Assembly (NCBI GenBank): GCA_964548225.1
Contig: CAZJQP010000051.1
Location: 1-36,419 of the forward strand
DNA length: 36,419 bases
Reading direction: 5' to 3'
From: CALMEH01 sp964548225
Lineage (GTDB): Bacteria > Acidobacteriota > Blastocatellia > Pyrinomonadales > Pyrinomonadaceae
Part shown: positions 8,400 through 16,259 of the stretch, piece by piece
Layout of the letters: each line of letters begins with the position of its first letter
How positions within the stretch are numbered: the first letter of the stretch is position 1
The notes under the pieces: generated by a model
Told to the model about the DNA's origin: nothing
Databases searched by the model: none
The model's input: only the letters and a program-made list of their open reading frames with translations
Position numbers and translations under genes: made by a program

Positions 8400-8861
8400 T
8401 CAGCTAACTTCGCGCAGAATAATTCTTTCCGAATTGATGCGCGATTTAAGTTCGTTGGTTAATTTTTCGAGTTCTTCAATATGCATTTGCTCATCGGAAA
8501 TTTGTCCTTCGAGCCAGAATTTTTGTGGCAAATCATTGTCATCGCAAGCCGCCCAAGCCGCCATATATACTGCCATTGCTTCACGTTCCAATTCCAAATC
8601 TTGTTTGAGCATTTCCGAAACTTCGGTTGATTGACGAATCATTGCCGGCTCAACTGTCGGAACGCCGCCGAGTGCAACAATTTTGTCGCCTAAAACTTCA
8701 GCGTGTGTTTGTGCTTCTTGAGCGTTGCCACGAAAAAAACCTTTAAAAATTTCGCGGTCATTTCCGGTTACCAAATAGCTGTGTTGCGAATATTGAATCA
8801 CTCCTGCAAGTTCGTAACTCAATGCTTTATTTAAATTTTCGACTAATTCTGCTCTTCCCAT
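8400..8861 (-). CDS. Bacterioferritin/ferritin-like diiron protein
   Basis: 153-residue four-helix protein. Metal-binding-type positions: E17 in LSYELAGVIQY, EAQTHAE (E49, H53) in helix 2, LELEREAMAVY in helix 3 and DEQMHIEEL (ExxH) in helix 4. This is the bacterioferritin/DPS-like arrangement that stores iron or protects against peroxide. ATG 8861 has a gaaaggt ribosome binding site 8 nt upstream; TTG 8876 is a less likely start. The leader carries a hairpin that overlaps the ribosome binding site, and a 17-bp palindrome lies further upstream. The spacing of the helix 2 motif differs from E. coli Bfr (ExxH), so the exact subfamily is uncertain. Confidence 0.85.
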   Translation of the reverse strand: MGRAELVENLNKALSYELAGVIQYSQHSYLVTGNDREIFKGFFRGNAQEAQTHAEVLGDKIVALGGVPTVEPAMIRQSTEVSEMLKQDLELEREAMAVYMAAWAACDDNDLPQKFWLEGQISDEQMHIEELEKLTNELKSRINSERIILREVS

Positions 8862-8869
8862 TTTTTTAC

Positions 8870-8900
8870 CTTTCAAGCGAAAGTTTTCGCTTTTGAAAGA
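8870..8900 (-). promoter_or_regulatory. Leader hairpin overlapping the ribosome binding site of the ferritin-like gene
   Basis: On the minus strand the leader reads ctttcaaaagcgaaa-act-ttcgcttgaaag, a stem of about 13 bp with a 2-nt bulge. The last bases of the right arm (gaaag) form the first half of the gaaaggt ribosome binding site for the start at 8861, so folding could limit translation. Regulation is an inference. Confidence 0.45.
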
Positions 8901-8956
8901 TTACAAAACAAAAAACTGAAAGTCAATCTAACTCATTGATTTATAACAACTTAGAA

Positions 8957-8973
8957 TTGAAATTCACTTTCAA
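8957..8973. promoter_or_regulatory. 17-bp palindrome, possible operator
   Basis: ttgaaa-ttcac-tttcaa is a perfect 6-5-6 palindrome about 95 bp upstream of the ferritin-like start. Its size fits a Fur/PerR-family dimer site, but the sequence is not a canonical box and the assignment is speculative. Confidence 0.25.
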
Positions 8974-9023
8974 CTTCAGTTAAAAATTGTGGAAAATTTT
9001 AGGAGTTTTTAACTTCCAAACCT

Positions 9024-9773
9024 TTAAGTTACCGCGCCGCCGTCAACAATTACGATTTCGCCGTTCATAAAACTGTTGCGGTCGCTCGTCATAAACGCGG
9101 CAAATTCGGCAAGTTCCTGAGGTCTTCCCAAACGACCTTTGGAAACCCAAAAATCGTGCATTTGCAGAAGCCTTTCAGGCAGAGTTTGTCCTAAATCCGT
9201 GTCGAAAATTCCGGCGGCAATGGCATTGACAGTAATGCCAAAATTGGCGGCTTCGCGGGAAAGACATTTCGTAAATCCGATCATTGCCGCTTTTGAAGTT
9301 GCATAATGAACCGATGTCGGAAGTGAACGAATCGCGCCGACGCTCGTGATATTCAAAATCGAACCGGATCGTTCACGAATCATCTGTTTGTAGAAAGGTT
9401 TTGTTACAGCAAACAAACTATTGACGTTTGTATCAACAACCCAATCCCAAGATTTGTCGGTTGTCGTCGCAAAATTATCAGGTTTATTGACCGCCGCGTT
9501 ATTCACCAAAACATTTATCGCTCCCCAATTTTCTTTAATTTCACGAGCAATTTGCTTCATTCCTTGACGGTCGGTTACAGAAACTTTGAATGACAACGCT
9601 TTTCGCCCGTGAGCTTCGATTTTCTCTCTAACCTGTTCTGCTAAATCTTCGGACGAATGATAATTAAAAGCGACATCTGCACCTTCCCGCGCAAAAACTT
9701 CACAAACCGCCGCGCCGATTCCGCGTGTGCCACCCGAAACAAAAGCACGTTTTCCTTCCAATAAAAGACTCAA
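9024..9773 (-). CDS. FabG-like short-chain dehydrogenase/reductase
   Basis: 249 residues, the usual size for this family. Classical SDR motifs are present: the SGGTRGIG cofactor loop, NNAA, the catalytic Ser in ITSVGAI, and the YATSK Tyr/Lys pair; the protein ends MNGEIVIVDGGAVT. It is an NAD(P)H-dependent 3-oxoacyl-ACP reductase or a related alcohol dehydrogenase. I chose TTG 9773: a GGAG sits 10 nt upstream and the result is a standard-length protein, while the open frame to 9857 would add residues without homology. It is divergent from the pilin gene; the intervening DNA holds the pilin's sigma-54 promoter. No fatty-acid genes are adjacent, so the substrate is open. Confidence 0.85.
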   Translation of the reverse strand: MSLLLEGKRAFVSGGTRGIGAAVCEVFAREGADVAFNYHSSEDLAEQVREKIEAHGRKALSFKVSVTDRQGMKQIAREIKENWGAINVLVNNAAVNKPDNFATTTDKSWDWVVDTNVNSLFAVTKPFYKQMIRERSGSILNITSVGAIRSLPTSVHYATSKAAMIGFTKCLSREAANFGITVNAIAAGIFDTDLGQTLPERLLQMHDFWVSKGRLGRPQELAEFAAFMTSDRNSFMNGEIVIVDGGAVT

Positions 9774-9858
9774 AATATTTTCACTCCAAAATTTAAAATC
9801 AAATAAAAAGGTTAATGAAATTGCGGAAAACTGACAAGTTGCCGATGTGAGAAACATC

Positions 9859-9873
9859 TGGCACGATTATTGC
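9859..9873 (+). promoter_or_regulatory. Sigma-54 (RpoN) promoter, -24/-12 elements
   Basis: TGGCACG-ATTA-TTGC is an exact match to the sigma-54 consensus TGGCACG-N4-TTGC, with the invariant GG (9860-9861) and GC (9872-9873) ten bases apart. It points at the prepilin gene, with an expected transcription start near 9885 and a leader of about 165 nt. Type IV pilin genes are often sigma-54 dependent (for example pilA with PilR), which supports the assignment. No pilR gene is in the window. Confidence 0.85.
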
Positions 9874-10051
9874 CCCAATCACTTTTCGGTAAAATGGTTC
9901 TTCTCTTGAACAACCGCATTTTTAGCCATTTTTTGGCAAATCGGCAATCAACCAACTTGAAAAAGTGCTAAGTTTTGTCATTTCATCTGACAAAAAATGT
10001 AGCCTACCGACTTGTCGTTATTAAAAATTTTCCCAATTTCAGGAGACAAAA

Positions 10052-10474
10052 ATGTCCAAACGTCAAAACCAATCAGGTTTTTCCCTGATTGAACTTTTAA
10101 TGGTTGTCGTAATTGTTGGAATTTTAGCTACAATCGGCATACCATCGCTTTCAAAATCGCGTGAGGCGGCAGAAAAAGGCGTAATTATCGGTGTGCTTCG
10201 CACATTGCACAGCCATCAAACAATTTATCTTTCAGAAAATGGGCGGTATGCGCGTCTGCGAGAGCTTAACTCCTATTTTCAAAACTCAATCGGAACAACC
10301 TCCGGCAATCGTATTAATCGCGGCAATTATATGTTTTCAATGTCGCCGACCAATCCATCTTTGACATCTTTGCGAACTCGATACCGCGTTATCGCTTACC
10401 GAAATTCGGGCGGTTTATTTATCCCGACATTTTCGATTGACGAAGACGGTGTAATTGACGGACTTGTGCCGTAA
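10052..10474 (+). CDS. Type IV prepilin-like protein
   Basis: 140 residues. The N-terminus has a short basic leader (MSKRQNQSG), the prepilin peptidase site before F10, the sequence FSLIELLMVVVIVGILATIGIP, and Glu at mature position 5 (E14), so it is a class III-signal pilin or pseudopilin. The mature protein is about 131 residues, with a small beta-type C-terminal part ending DEDGVIDGLVP, short for a major pilin. A strong ribosome binding site (caggagac) precedes the ATG. The sigma-54 promoter upstream fits a pilA-type gene. The next gene starts 32 bp downstream and is probably co-transcribed. Whether it is the major or a minor pilin cannot be decided here, as no other pil genes are in the window. 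Confidence 0.9.
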   Translation: MSKRQNQSGFSLIELLMVVVIVGILATIGIPSLSKSREAAEKGVIIGVLRTLHSHQTIYLSENGRYARLRELNSYFQNSIGTTSGNRINRGNYMFSMSPTNPSLTSLRTRYRVIAYRNSGGLFIPTFSIDEDGVIDGLVP

Positions 10475-10506
10475 TTTTTTTCACTATTATAAGGAGAAAA
10501 TAAAAT

Positions 10507-12396
10507 ATGCTAGCGAAAAATACGAATCAAAACGAAAATGAAAAAGCCTTGCAAATTCATAAAGATTTTAAACGAATCAGCAATGAAGCGGTAAATTTGC
10601 GCGTAACGGAAAAAATTCTTTCCGAAGTTGAAAGCCGACTCCTCAAAGTTTCGCCTTTACCTTTTGAAATCGAATCTGTAAAAATTGCACTAAAAAATCT
10701 GAAAAGTTTTTCGAATAGCGCAAAAAATGAAGAATTCTTAAATGCCGAATTTCAAATTAAACAAAAAATTCGGCTTTGGCGCGGTGTTTTGGAAGAACGC
10801 GACGAGAAAATCGAAACATTTCATCTGCGAAGATTTTTCGATTTTACGGAAGAACCACTCGATGCGGCATTTTTCGTAGCTTTGGCGCAATTTTACAGAA
10901 ATATTTCAAACTTAAGCAAATTCGACCTCGTTGTTACCAGAATTTTTGCTCGCGGCAGAGGGCAAATCCAGCGTGAAGTGCGTCTTAACCGCCGCGAAAT
11001 GACCGCTTATTTGCGCGATATTTTTAATGAATGGGACGGCGAAGAAACATATACCAATCAATTTTCCGACGAAACCTTGACTGCCGTTCTCAAACTTGAA
11101 GAATTTATTAAAGAAGCCGAATTTATCAAAAGTTTTGAAGAATTGAGTCAAAGCGACCTTTTTGAACGCTTGCGGATTTACAAATCAAAACTCGGCAAAC
11201 AATTTTTTGAACCGGCGATTGCCGCCGCCGCCGTTGAATGTAATCTTGCTGTGGGCAATGTTTTCAACGATTTAATGGCAAAAGCCAACGAAAATCTGAG
11301 CGCACGTTTGACGGCGAAATATGATTTTGCGAGTGCTTTTCAAGACATTTCTCCAAACGAACAAACACGGATTTCCGAAATTTTACGCGAATTTTCCGGT
11401 GATGAAAATGTCGAAAAGCAAGATTCGCCAACCAATGAATTAACACATATTTTGGAACTACTCGAATTCGGCGAAGGTGTCAATCGAGCCGAAACCAAGG
11501 TTGAAACAGAAGAAACAGCCGAAGTAATTTTGCCGACCGCGCAAGAACGGCTTGCCCCGATTCTATCAACACTCACGGAATCTCAGCCCGACTTGAAACT
11601 TTTACGCGATTATATGCAAAAGTCAAACTCGCTGAAAATGTTGGATTTGACTGATTTCATCGCTAATTCTGAAGAATATTTCGACCGACTTTGCCGCGAA
11701 GTGTTAAGTGTTATTTTGCTTGCGGACGAGCTTTGCGAACACGAATTAAATCAGCGCAAAGAACTTTCCAAAACAACAAAAAACGAAGTCTTCAGTCTTG
11801 TGCAAAAAGCCCAAGACTTTGGCGAACAGATGGAAAATTTAGTCGAGATTTCCGACCATCAATTGCAAAATCGCCTTCTCACTGTTTCAAACAAACTACT
11901 CGAAACACGACTCAAACTCGAAAGAAACATCGTTCGTTTCAGCAATCGAAATCTTGGTCGCGTCAAGGAAACTCAAATCGTAACCCTTACGCCCGTAACA
12001 GAAAATTCTGCGGCGAAATCAACACCAAAGGTAAATCGTTGGCTTATCGCCGCCACAATTTTCGTCGCTTTCTTCTGTGGAGGATTTTATTTCTTTGCTT
12101 CGCAATTAAACGGCGCAATTCCCTTGCCGTTGGATGTTGAAGAAATCAGTGTCACTGAATTGCCCTTGGGCGAACATCTGGAAATTGCTCACCGGCAAGG
12201 TTCGACGCTTTTCGTGAGTGCGAAAAATACTTGGGAAATGCTGTCTGATGATGAAAAGCAAACAAATTTACAAAACCTGCGAAATCATCCGACAAAAACA
12301 AGACTTTCAAACGTAATCATCATCAATTCAAGCGGCAAACCGCTCGGTGATATTTCTGACGAAGGAATAAGTTTGGGCGAAGAATCAAATAATTAA
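10507..12396 (+). CDS. Large single-span membrane protein of unknown function, linked to the prepilin
   Basis: 629 residues. Residues 1-510 are hydrophilic, helix-rich and probably cytoplasmic, with Glu/Lys-rich stretches typical of coiled coils (for example 15-75 and 400-470). One transmembrane segment (WLIAATIFVAFFCGGFYFFAS, near 512-532) leads to about 97 residues on the other side, ending VIIINSSGKPLGDISDEG. No catalytic motif or known domain recognised. It follows the pilin by 32 bp with a good ribosome binding site (aaggagaa). An organising or scaffolding role in pilus assembly or its regulation is a guess from position only. Its last 4 bases overlap the convergent glycosyltransferase gene. 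Confidence 0.8.
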   Translation: MLAKNTNQNENEKALQIHKDFKRISNEAVNLRVTEKILSEVESRLLKVSPLPFEIESVKIALKNLKSFSNSAKNEEFLNAEFQIKQKIRLWRGVLEERDEKIETFHLRRFFDFTEEPLDAAFFVALAQFYRNISNLSKFDLVVTRIFARGRGQIQREVRLNRREMTAYLRDIFNEWDGEETYTNQFSDETLTAVLKLEEFIKEAEFIKSFEELSQSDLFERLRIYKSKLGKQFFEPAIAAAAVECNLAVGNVFNDLMAKANENLSARLTAKYDFASAFQDISPNEQTRISEILREFSGDENVEKQDSPTNELTHILELLEFGEGVNRAETKVETEETAEVILPTAQERLAPILSTLTESQPDLKLLRDYMQKSNSLKMLDLTDFIANSEEYFDRLCREVLSVILLADELCEHELNQRKELSKTTKNEVFSLVQKAQDFGEQMENLVEISDHQLQNRLLTVSNKLLETRLKLERNIVRFSNRNLGRVKETQIVTLTPVTENSAAKSTPKVNRWLIAATIFVAFFCGGFYFFASQLNGAIPLPLDVEEISVTELPLGEHLEIAHRQGSTLFVSAKNTWEMLSDDEKQTNLQNLRNHPTKTRLSNVIIINSSGKPLGDISDEGISLGEESNN

Positions 12397-13562
12397 ACAC
12401 TCACGGTTTTTCTTTCAGATGGTAGAAGTGCGGCAATTTCTTCGATAATATTGCGTGTTGAATTCGGAATTGAAAGACTTCCGGCGGCGGCTTTCATTTG
12501 TTTGTATTTATGCTTATCGGTGAGCAAATTTTGAATTGTCGGCACGATGTCAGAAGATTTTTGAAGCAGAATTCCTGCGCCGTTTTGGTGAATTAAATTA
12601 ACCGTTCCTGCTTCTTGCGGCATCGGCGGCGTGGTCGCATCGGCGATTATCGGCAGACGGCAAGCGAGAGCTTCAAACGTCGTCAAACCTCCAAGTTTGC
12701 TGACCATTACGTTTGCCGACTGCATCAATTTTTCAATTTCGTCTGAATAACCGATAACTTTTATAGGAAACTTTGCTGTTTTGGCGAGTTCCTCGGCTTC
12801 GCGTTTTAATTCGTCGTTTTTTCCGGCGAGAAAAATCGCTTGAACATCTAAATCACCACGCACAAGTTCGCGGAAAATCTGCGGAATATTTCCGCCTCCA
12901 ATCCAGCCCGCATTAACAAAAACCGTAAATTTATCAGGCGTTAAACCGAATGCCGTGCGTGCTTTTTGCGCGGCTCGTTCATCAATTTCGTGAAATTTCG
13001 GATGCACAGGCATTCCCGAAATCTTGATTTTTTCGGGCGAAATGCCGTAATCAATAAGCTGTTTTCGGGCATCTTCGTTCGCCACTAAATAAAGCGAAAC
13101 ATCATCACACGCCCAGCCTTTCCAAAAACCGTAACACGGATCAGTTACGACTGTTACGAGCGGAATTTGTTCGGCAAGATTTAATTCTTTCAAAATCCGC
13201 GCAAAAATATGTTGCGTCAAAGGATGCACCGAAACGATGACGTGAGGACACCATTTTTCAAAAATATCGCGGACATATCCGATACATCGCCGATGAAAAA
13301 ACTCGCGTGTTTCGGGGCGAATCTTGTTCATCACCCAATAGAGATATTTCATCCAATGCTGACGATTTTGCAAAACCCAATTATAAACTTTGACCAATTT
13401 TTCGGTAATGTGATGTGATTCTTCAACAGCTTTTATCGTTCGCACGGCAAATGATTTTCCGTGCCAAAATTTATGCAATCCGTCCGTCAAAGCCTGTGCC
13501 GCCGAACGGTGTCCGCCGCCGGTATCGGATGAAATTATGAGAATTTTCGGGATGTTTGCCAT
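12393..13562 (-). CDS. MGDG-synthase/MurG-like glycosyltransferase (diacylglycerol glycosyltransferase family)
   Basis: 389 residues. The N-terminal SSDTGGGHRSAAQAL is the hallmark of MGDG synthase (PF06925) proteins, followed by VSVHPLTQHI. The C-terminal GT28-like donor domain contains FVNAGWIGGGNIPQ, VIGYSDEIEKLMQSANVMVSKLGGLTTFEALACRLPII and PPMPQEAGTVNLI. These enzymes attach galactose or glucose from a UDP-sugar to diacylglycerol at the cytoplasmic membrane face. There is no signal peptide. The start is 7 nt after the Uma2 gene's stop, so it belongs to a three-gene minus-strand run. Glycosyl donor and acceptor cannot be read from sequence. Confidence 0.88.
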   Translation of the reverse strand: MANIPKILIISSDTGGGHRSAAQALTDGLHKFWHGKSFAVRTIKAVEESHHITEKLVKVYNWVLQNRQHWMKYLYWVMNKIRPETREFFHRRCIGYVRDIFEKWCPHVIVSVHPLTQHIFARILKELNLAEQIPLVTVVTDPCYGFWKGWACDDVSLYLVANEDARKQLIDYGISPEKIKISGMPVHPKFHEIDERAAQKARTAFGLTPDKFTVFVNAGWIGGGNIPQIFRELVRGDLDVQAIFLAGKNDELKREAEELAKTAKFPIKVIGYSDEIEKLMQSANVMVSKLGGLTTFEALACRLPIIADATTPPMPQEAGTVNLIHQNGAGILLQKSSDIVPTIQNLLTDKHKYKQMKAAAGSLSIPNSTRNIIEEIAALLPSERKTVSV

Positions 13563-13569
13563 TTGTGAT

Positions 13570-14223
13570 TTATTTCGCTAAAAGTTTTTCTAAGGTTGTT
13601 AAGTTTTCCGATTCATCGAAAACAGAGCGAATCGGAATTTTAAATTCAGTCAAAACCACGCTTGTAATCTCGCCACTGTTTGATTTTAGCAAAAGTTCGT
13701 ATCGTTCGTTTTGCAAAAAATATTGCTCTATTGTTTCTTTTTCCGCGTCAACAATCCAATACTCTTCAACGCCGTGCGCCGCATAGTCCTGAAATTTCGT
13801 TTCACGGTCGTTTTTTTCCGTCGAATCAGACAAAACTTCAACAACAAAATCCAGCGCGGGAAATTGCATTTGTCTTCGTTTGAGTGATATTGCTTTTTTG
13901 TTTCCAAAGTAACAAATATCGGGTTCATAATCATTGCGCGTTAGCGAAATTAACAATTTTTCTACACCAACCAAACCAAGTTTATGCTTAATCACAAAGG
14001 TATCAAGCAATTTCGCAAGTAATGTAGTTGCACGGTTATGTTGTAATTTTACAGGGGAATGAAAAATTATTTCGCCGTTAATAAATTCCATCTTTTTATT
14101 TTCTTCGACAATCTCGTAAAAATGCCGACGCTTTTTTTGTTCTGCTTTGAGTGCAGACTCCAACTTCTGCGCGAAAATTGCTACGTCTGGCATTTGTAAG
14201 GCTTGTTCTAAAGAAATTTGCAC
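13570..14223 (-). CDS. Uma2-family (DUF820) PD-(D/E)XK endonuclease-like protein
   Basis: 217 residues. The Uma2 pattern is clear: a Glu in EFINGEII, an Asp in NDYEPDICYF, then the catalytic-type strand ALDFVVEVLSDST with Glu, and the closing DYAAHGVEEYWIVDAE. The family is frequent and multicopy in cyanobacteria and Acidobacteriota; members have the restriction-endonuclease fold, but their role is not established. An N-terminal helix of about 30 residues (MQISLEQALQMP...) precedes the core. It starts 5 nt after the small membrane protein gene's stop. Confidence 0.85.
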   Translation of the reverse strand: MQISLEQALQMPDVAIFAQKLESALKAEQKKRRHFYEIVEENKKMEFINGEIIFHSPVKLQHNRATTLLAKLLDTFVIKHKLGLVGVEKLLISLTRNDYEPDICYFGNKKAISLKRRQMQFPALDFVVEVLSDSTEKNDRETKFQDYAAHGVEEYWIVDAEKETIEQYFLQNERYELLLKSNSGEITSVVLTEFKIPIRSVFDESENLTTLEKLLAK

Positions 14224-14228
14224 AATTA

Positions 14229-14672
14229 TTATTCGTCTATTTTATAAGAATCGTCTTTTCCGACATAGCTGACGTAACCGTCCAATCCTTGTTCGGCAAA
14301 AGTGTCCTTTTTATTTCGCGGCTCGTTCCATTCTATAATTATCGTGTAATCGGAAAAACCTTGTCGCGGTTTGATACTTGTAACTTTCCCGATTTCACCG
14401 ATTTCGACGTTCAAACAATCATTTGAACGAACCGGACATTTGATTTTTCCGCATTTCAAATTTTGAACTTTTTTACCTAAAAGTGCGTCAGCTTCTTCTT
14501 TTGAAAAATAAAATTTCTTTGAAAAAGTTTCGCTATCTTTTTGATATTCGCATTGTTTTTTAACTTCAGTCGTTTTTTTGTCCGAAAAAAACTTTTGTGG
14601 CAAATTAAAAAGCATCGAAATCAGAAAGCCCAAAATAAAAGTTCCCAAAGCTATAAAAAAATATTTTTTCAT
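14229..14672 (-). CDS. Membrane-anchored small protein of unknown function
   Basis: 147 residues. Residues 3-24 (KYFFIALGTFILGFLISMLF) form a transmembrane anchor or uncleaved signal. The outside part has five Cys residues (CEYQ, KCGKIKCPV, NDCLN) in a region about 35-100 that looks beta-rich, ending with acidic and Tyr-rich residues. The cysteines could form disulfides or bind metal. First gene of a tight minus-strand run with Uma2 and the glycosyltransferase (5 and 7 nt gaps). No family recognised. Confidence 0.7.
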   Translation of the reverse strand: MKKYFFIALGTFILGFLISMLFNLPQKFFSDKKTTEVKKQCEYQKDSETFSKKFYFSKEEADALLGKKVQNLKCGKIKCPVRSNDCLNVEIGEIGKVTSIKPRQGFSDYTIIIEWNEPRNKKDTFAEQGLDGYVSYVGKDDSYKIDE

Positions 14673-14763
14673 TTAAATTTATTCCTTTGCAATTTAGCGA
14701 TAAAAAATTGAATTCTTAGTTTTGACGCTAAAGAACATTTATTTTGCCATTTCTCAGCTTTTA

Positions 14764-15930
14764 TCAAACTTTTACCGCAATATTTTCGCCGTTCGGGGAA
14801 ATTGTTCCCATATTTTTTGCGGCTTTTTTCATTTGGCTTTCGAGCCGTTTGATTTTTACCAAATGCGTCGGATTAAGCGGCAAACTCGGATAAAAACAGT
14901 TTGATTCGTGTGTGCAATGACAGCCATTGGCGACTTCTTTGCGACGGTCTTTCATCAAATCCGATTTCCAAGCGGCTTGAAAATCCCAATCGTAATCGCG
15001 CAAATTCAAAACATCAGCTTTATTTTCGCACGATGAAAGCACGCCGTTATCATAAATTACCGCGCCCGCGCTTCCGGCGTAGCATTTTAATTGCGCTTTG
15101 TTTTCTTCTTTAGTTTTCGCAATAATGTCGTGCATATAAATATCCACGGCGGCTTTGAAAAATCCCGATTTTCCGCCGTAATTATTTTTCAAAACGGCAT
15201 TTTTCGTATCTTCCAAAATCTGATGCGAAAGTTTTTGATACATTTTATGATCAAAATTCAATTCATTCGGATCTTTTGACGGCGGACGAATGTAATTGAT
15301 GTTGATTTTATCGGGTTTCAAATCGTATTTGAGAAAATCATACCATTCAAAAATCGTGTCTTGATTGGAATTCATTACGCAAGTGCAAGTTTGAATGTCG
15401 AGTTTCGGAAATTGTTCGCGTTTCATCTGTTGCAAAGTCCGCGCCGTATGAATCGCTTTGTCCCAACTTCCCTCTTTTTGACGAATTTTTTCGTGCGGTT
15501 CTTTCACGCCGTCAATGCCAAGCGCGACCGTTACGTTCAAATTCGGACATTCTTCCATAATGCGCGTAACATCAGGAAAAATTCGCGGATGAATCTGCCC
15601 GTTCGACATCAAATAAACCGAATCGAGTTTGTTATTTTCGTAAAAACTGCGAACGATTTCCGGCAAATCTTTGCGCGTGAACGGTTCGCCGCCCGCCAGC
15701 ACCAAAACGCCGAGATTGCCGCCGAGAGTTTCGGAAATTTTATGAATTTCGTCGGCTTTCATCTGCAATTTCTTGCGCGGACGATCATCGAGTTCTTCGG
15801 TAAAAAAACAATGCGTGCAGCGCATATCGCAGACGCTCGTAACTAAAATATTTAAGAAAACCGGCGAAATGGGTCTGCCGACCAAAATACTCGCATATCG
15901 TTTAAAAATCTCTTTTGTTGCAAAATCCAT
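14764..15930 (-). CDS. Radical SAM protein, SPASM-like C-terminus
   Basis: 388 residues. The CxxxCxxC cluster motif is at CDMRCTHC (about residues 34-41), with the GGEPFTR glycine motif after it, so it should bind a SAM-cleaving 4Fe-4S cluster. Further Cys residues (LKCYAGSAG, SSCENKAD, GCHCTHESNC) resemble auxiliary-cluster ligands of SPASM/twitch proteins. The sequence resembles the MoaA/NirJ/PqqE superfamily. A good ribosome binding site (agaggaaa) precedes the start. No peptide substrate gene is obvious next to it: the flanks are a 329-bp spacer and a small unrelated membrane protein. The reaction is unknown. Confidence 0.85.
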   Translation of the reverse strand: MDFATKEIFKRYASILVGRPISPVFLNILVTSVCDMRCTHCFFTEELDDRPRKKLQMKADEIHKISETLGGNLGVLVLAGGEPFTRKDLPEIVRSFYENNKLDSVYLMSNGQIHPRIFPDVTRIMEECPNLNVTVALGIDGVKEPHEKIRQKEGSWDKAIHTARTLQQMKREQFPKLDIQTCTCVMNSNQDTIFEWYDFLKYDLKPDKININYIRPPSKDPNELNFDHKMYQKLSHQILEDTKNAVLKNNYGGKSGFFKAAVDIYMHDIIAKTKEENKAQLKCYAGSAGAVIYDNGVLSSCENKADVLNLRDYDWDFQAAWKSDLMKDRRKEVANGCHCTHESNCFYPSLPLNPTHLVKIKRLESQMKKAAKNMGTISPNGENIAVKV

Positions 15931-16088
15931 CTTATATTTTCCTCTTCGTAGAGTGTTCCGAACTTTGATGCCGAAACAAAATACAAAGTTTTATTTTATC
16001 TTATCTAACGGTTTTTCAGCAAGATAAGTTTGTAAATACAAGTGTTTTATGTAGAGTTGTTACAAAGTCAGATGAGATAAATTTTATC
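15931..16088. other. Spacer between divergent radical SAM and cysteine desulfurase genes (left part)
   Basis: Part of a 329-bp gene-free stretch. It holds AT-rich DNA that should carry the radical SAM promoter; short inverted words such as atcttatc/gataag are visible, but no convincing -35/-10 pair or RNA gene. The right part holds the heptad repeat described separately. Confidence 0.5.
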
Positions 16089-16171
16089 TATCACTTTTCA
16101 CCTATCACCTATCACTTATTCCGAAAAGTGTATGCTGTTGCCTCCGAAATAAGTGATAAGTGATGATAGGT
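16089..16171. repeat. Inverted heptanucleotide repeat
   Basis: The left arm is built of 7-bp words (tatcact, tttcacc, tatcacc, tatcact) at 16089-16116, continuing tatt; the right arm (16148-16171) reads aataagt, gataagt, gatgata, ggt, the approximate reverse complement. The loop is about 27 nt. Outside it, caaagtcaga (about 16062) and tctgactttt (about 16185) suggest an outer stem too. It lies about 90 bp upstream of the cysteine desulfurase. Confidence 0.8.
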
Positions 16172-16259
16172 CAAATTCGTTCCGTCTGACTTTTCAACCT
16201 GCTTACGTTTTATGTGTAATTTGAATGTAATAATTCGCGGTTTGAGTTAAAATTAAATT

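Noticed and set aside
9774..9857. Longer start of the FabG-like gene
   Set aside because: TTG 9773 has a well-spaced GGAG and yields the usual family length.
12393..12396. 4-bp convergent overlap of the pilin-linked gene and the glycosyltransferase gene
   Set aside because: Ordinary compact gene ends; no sign of more.
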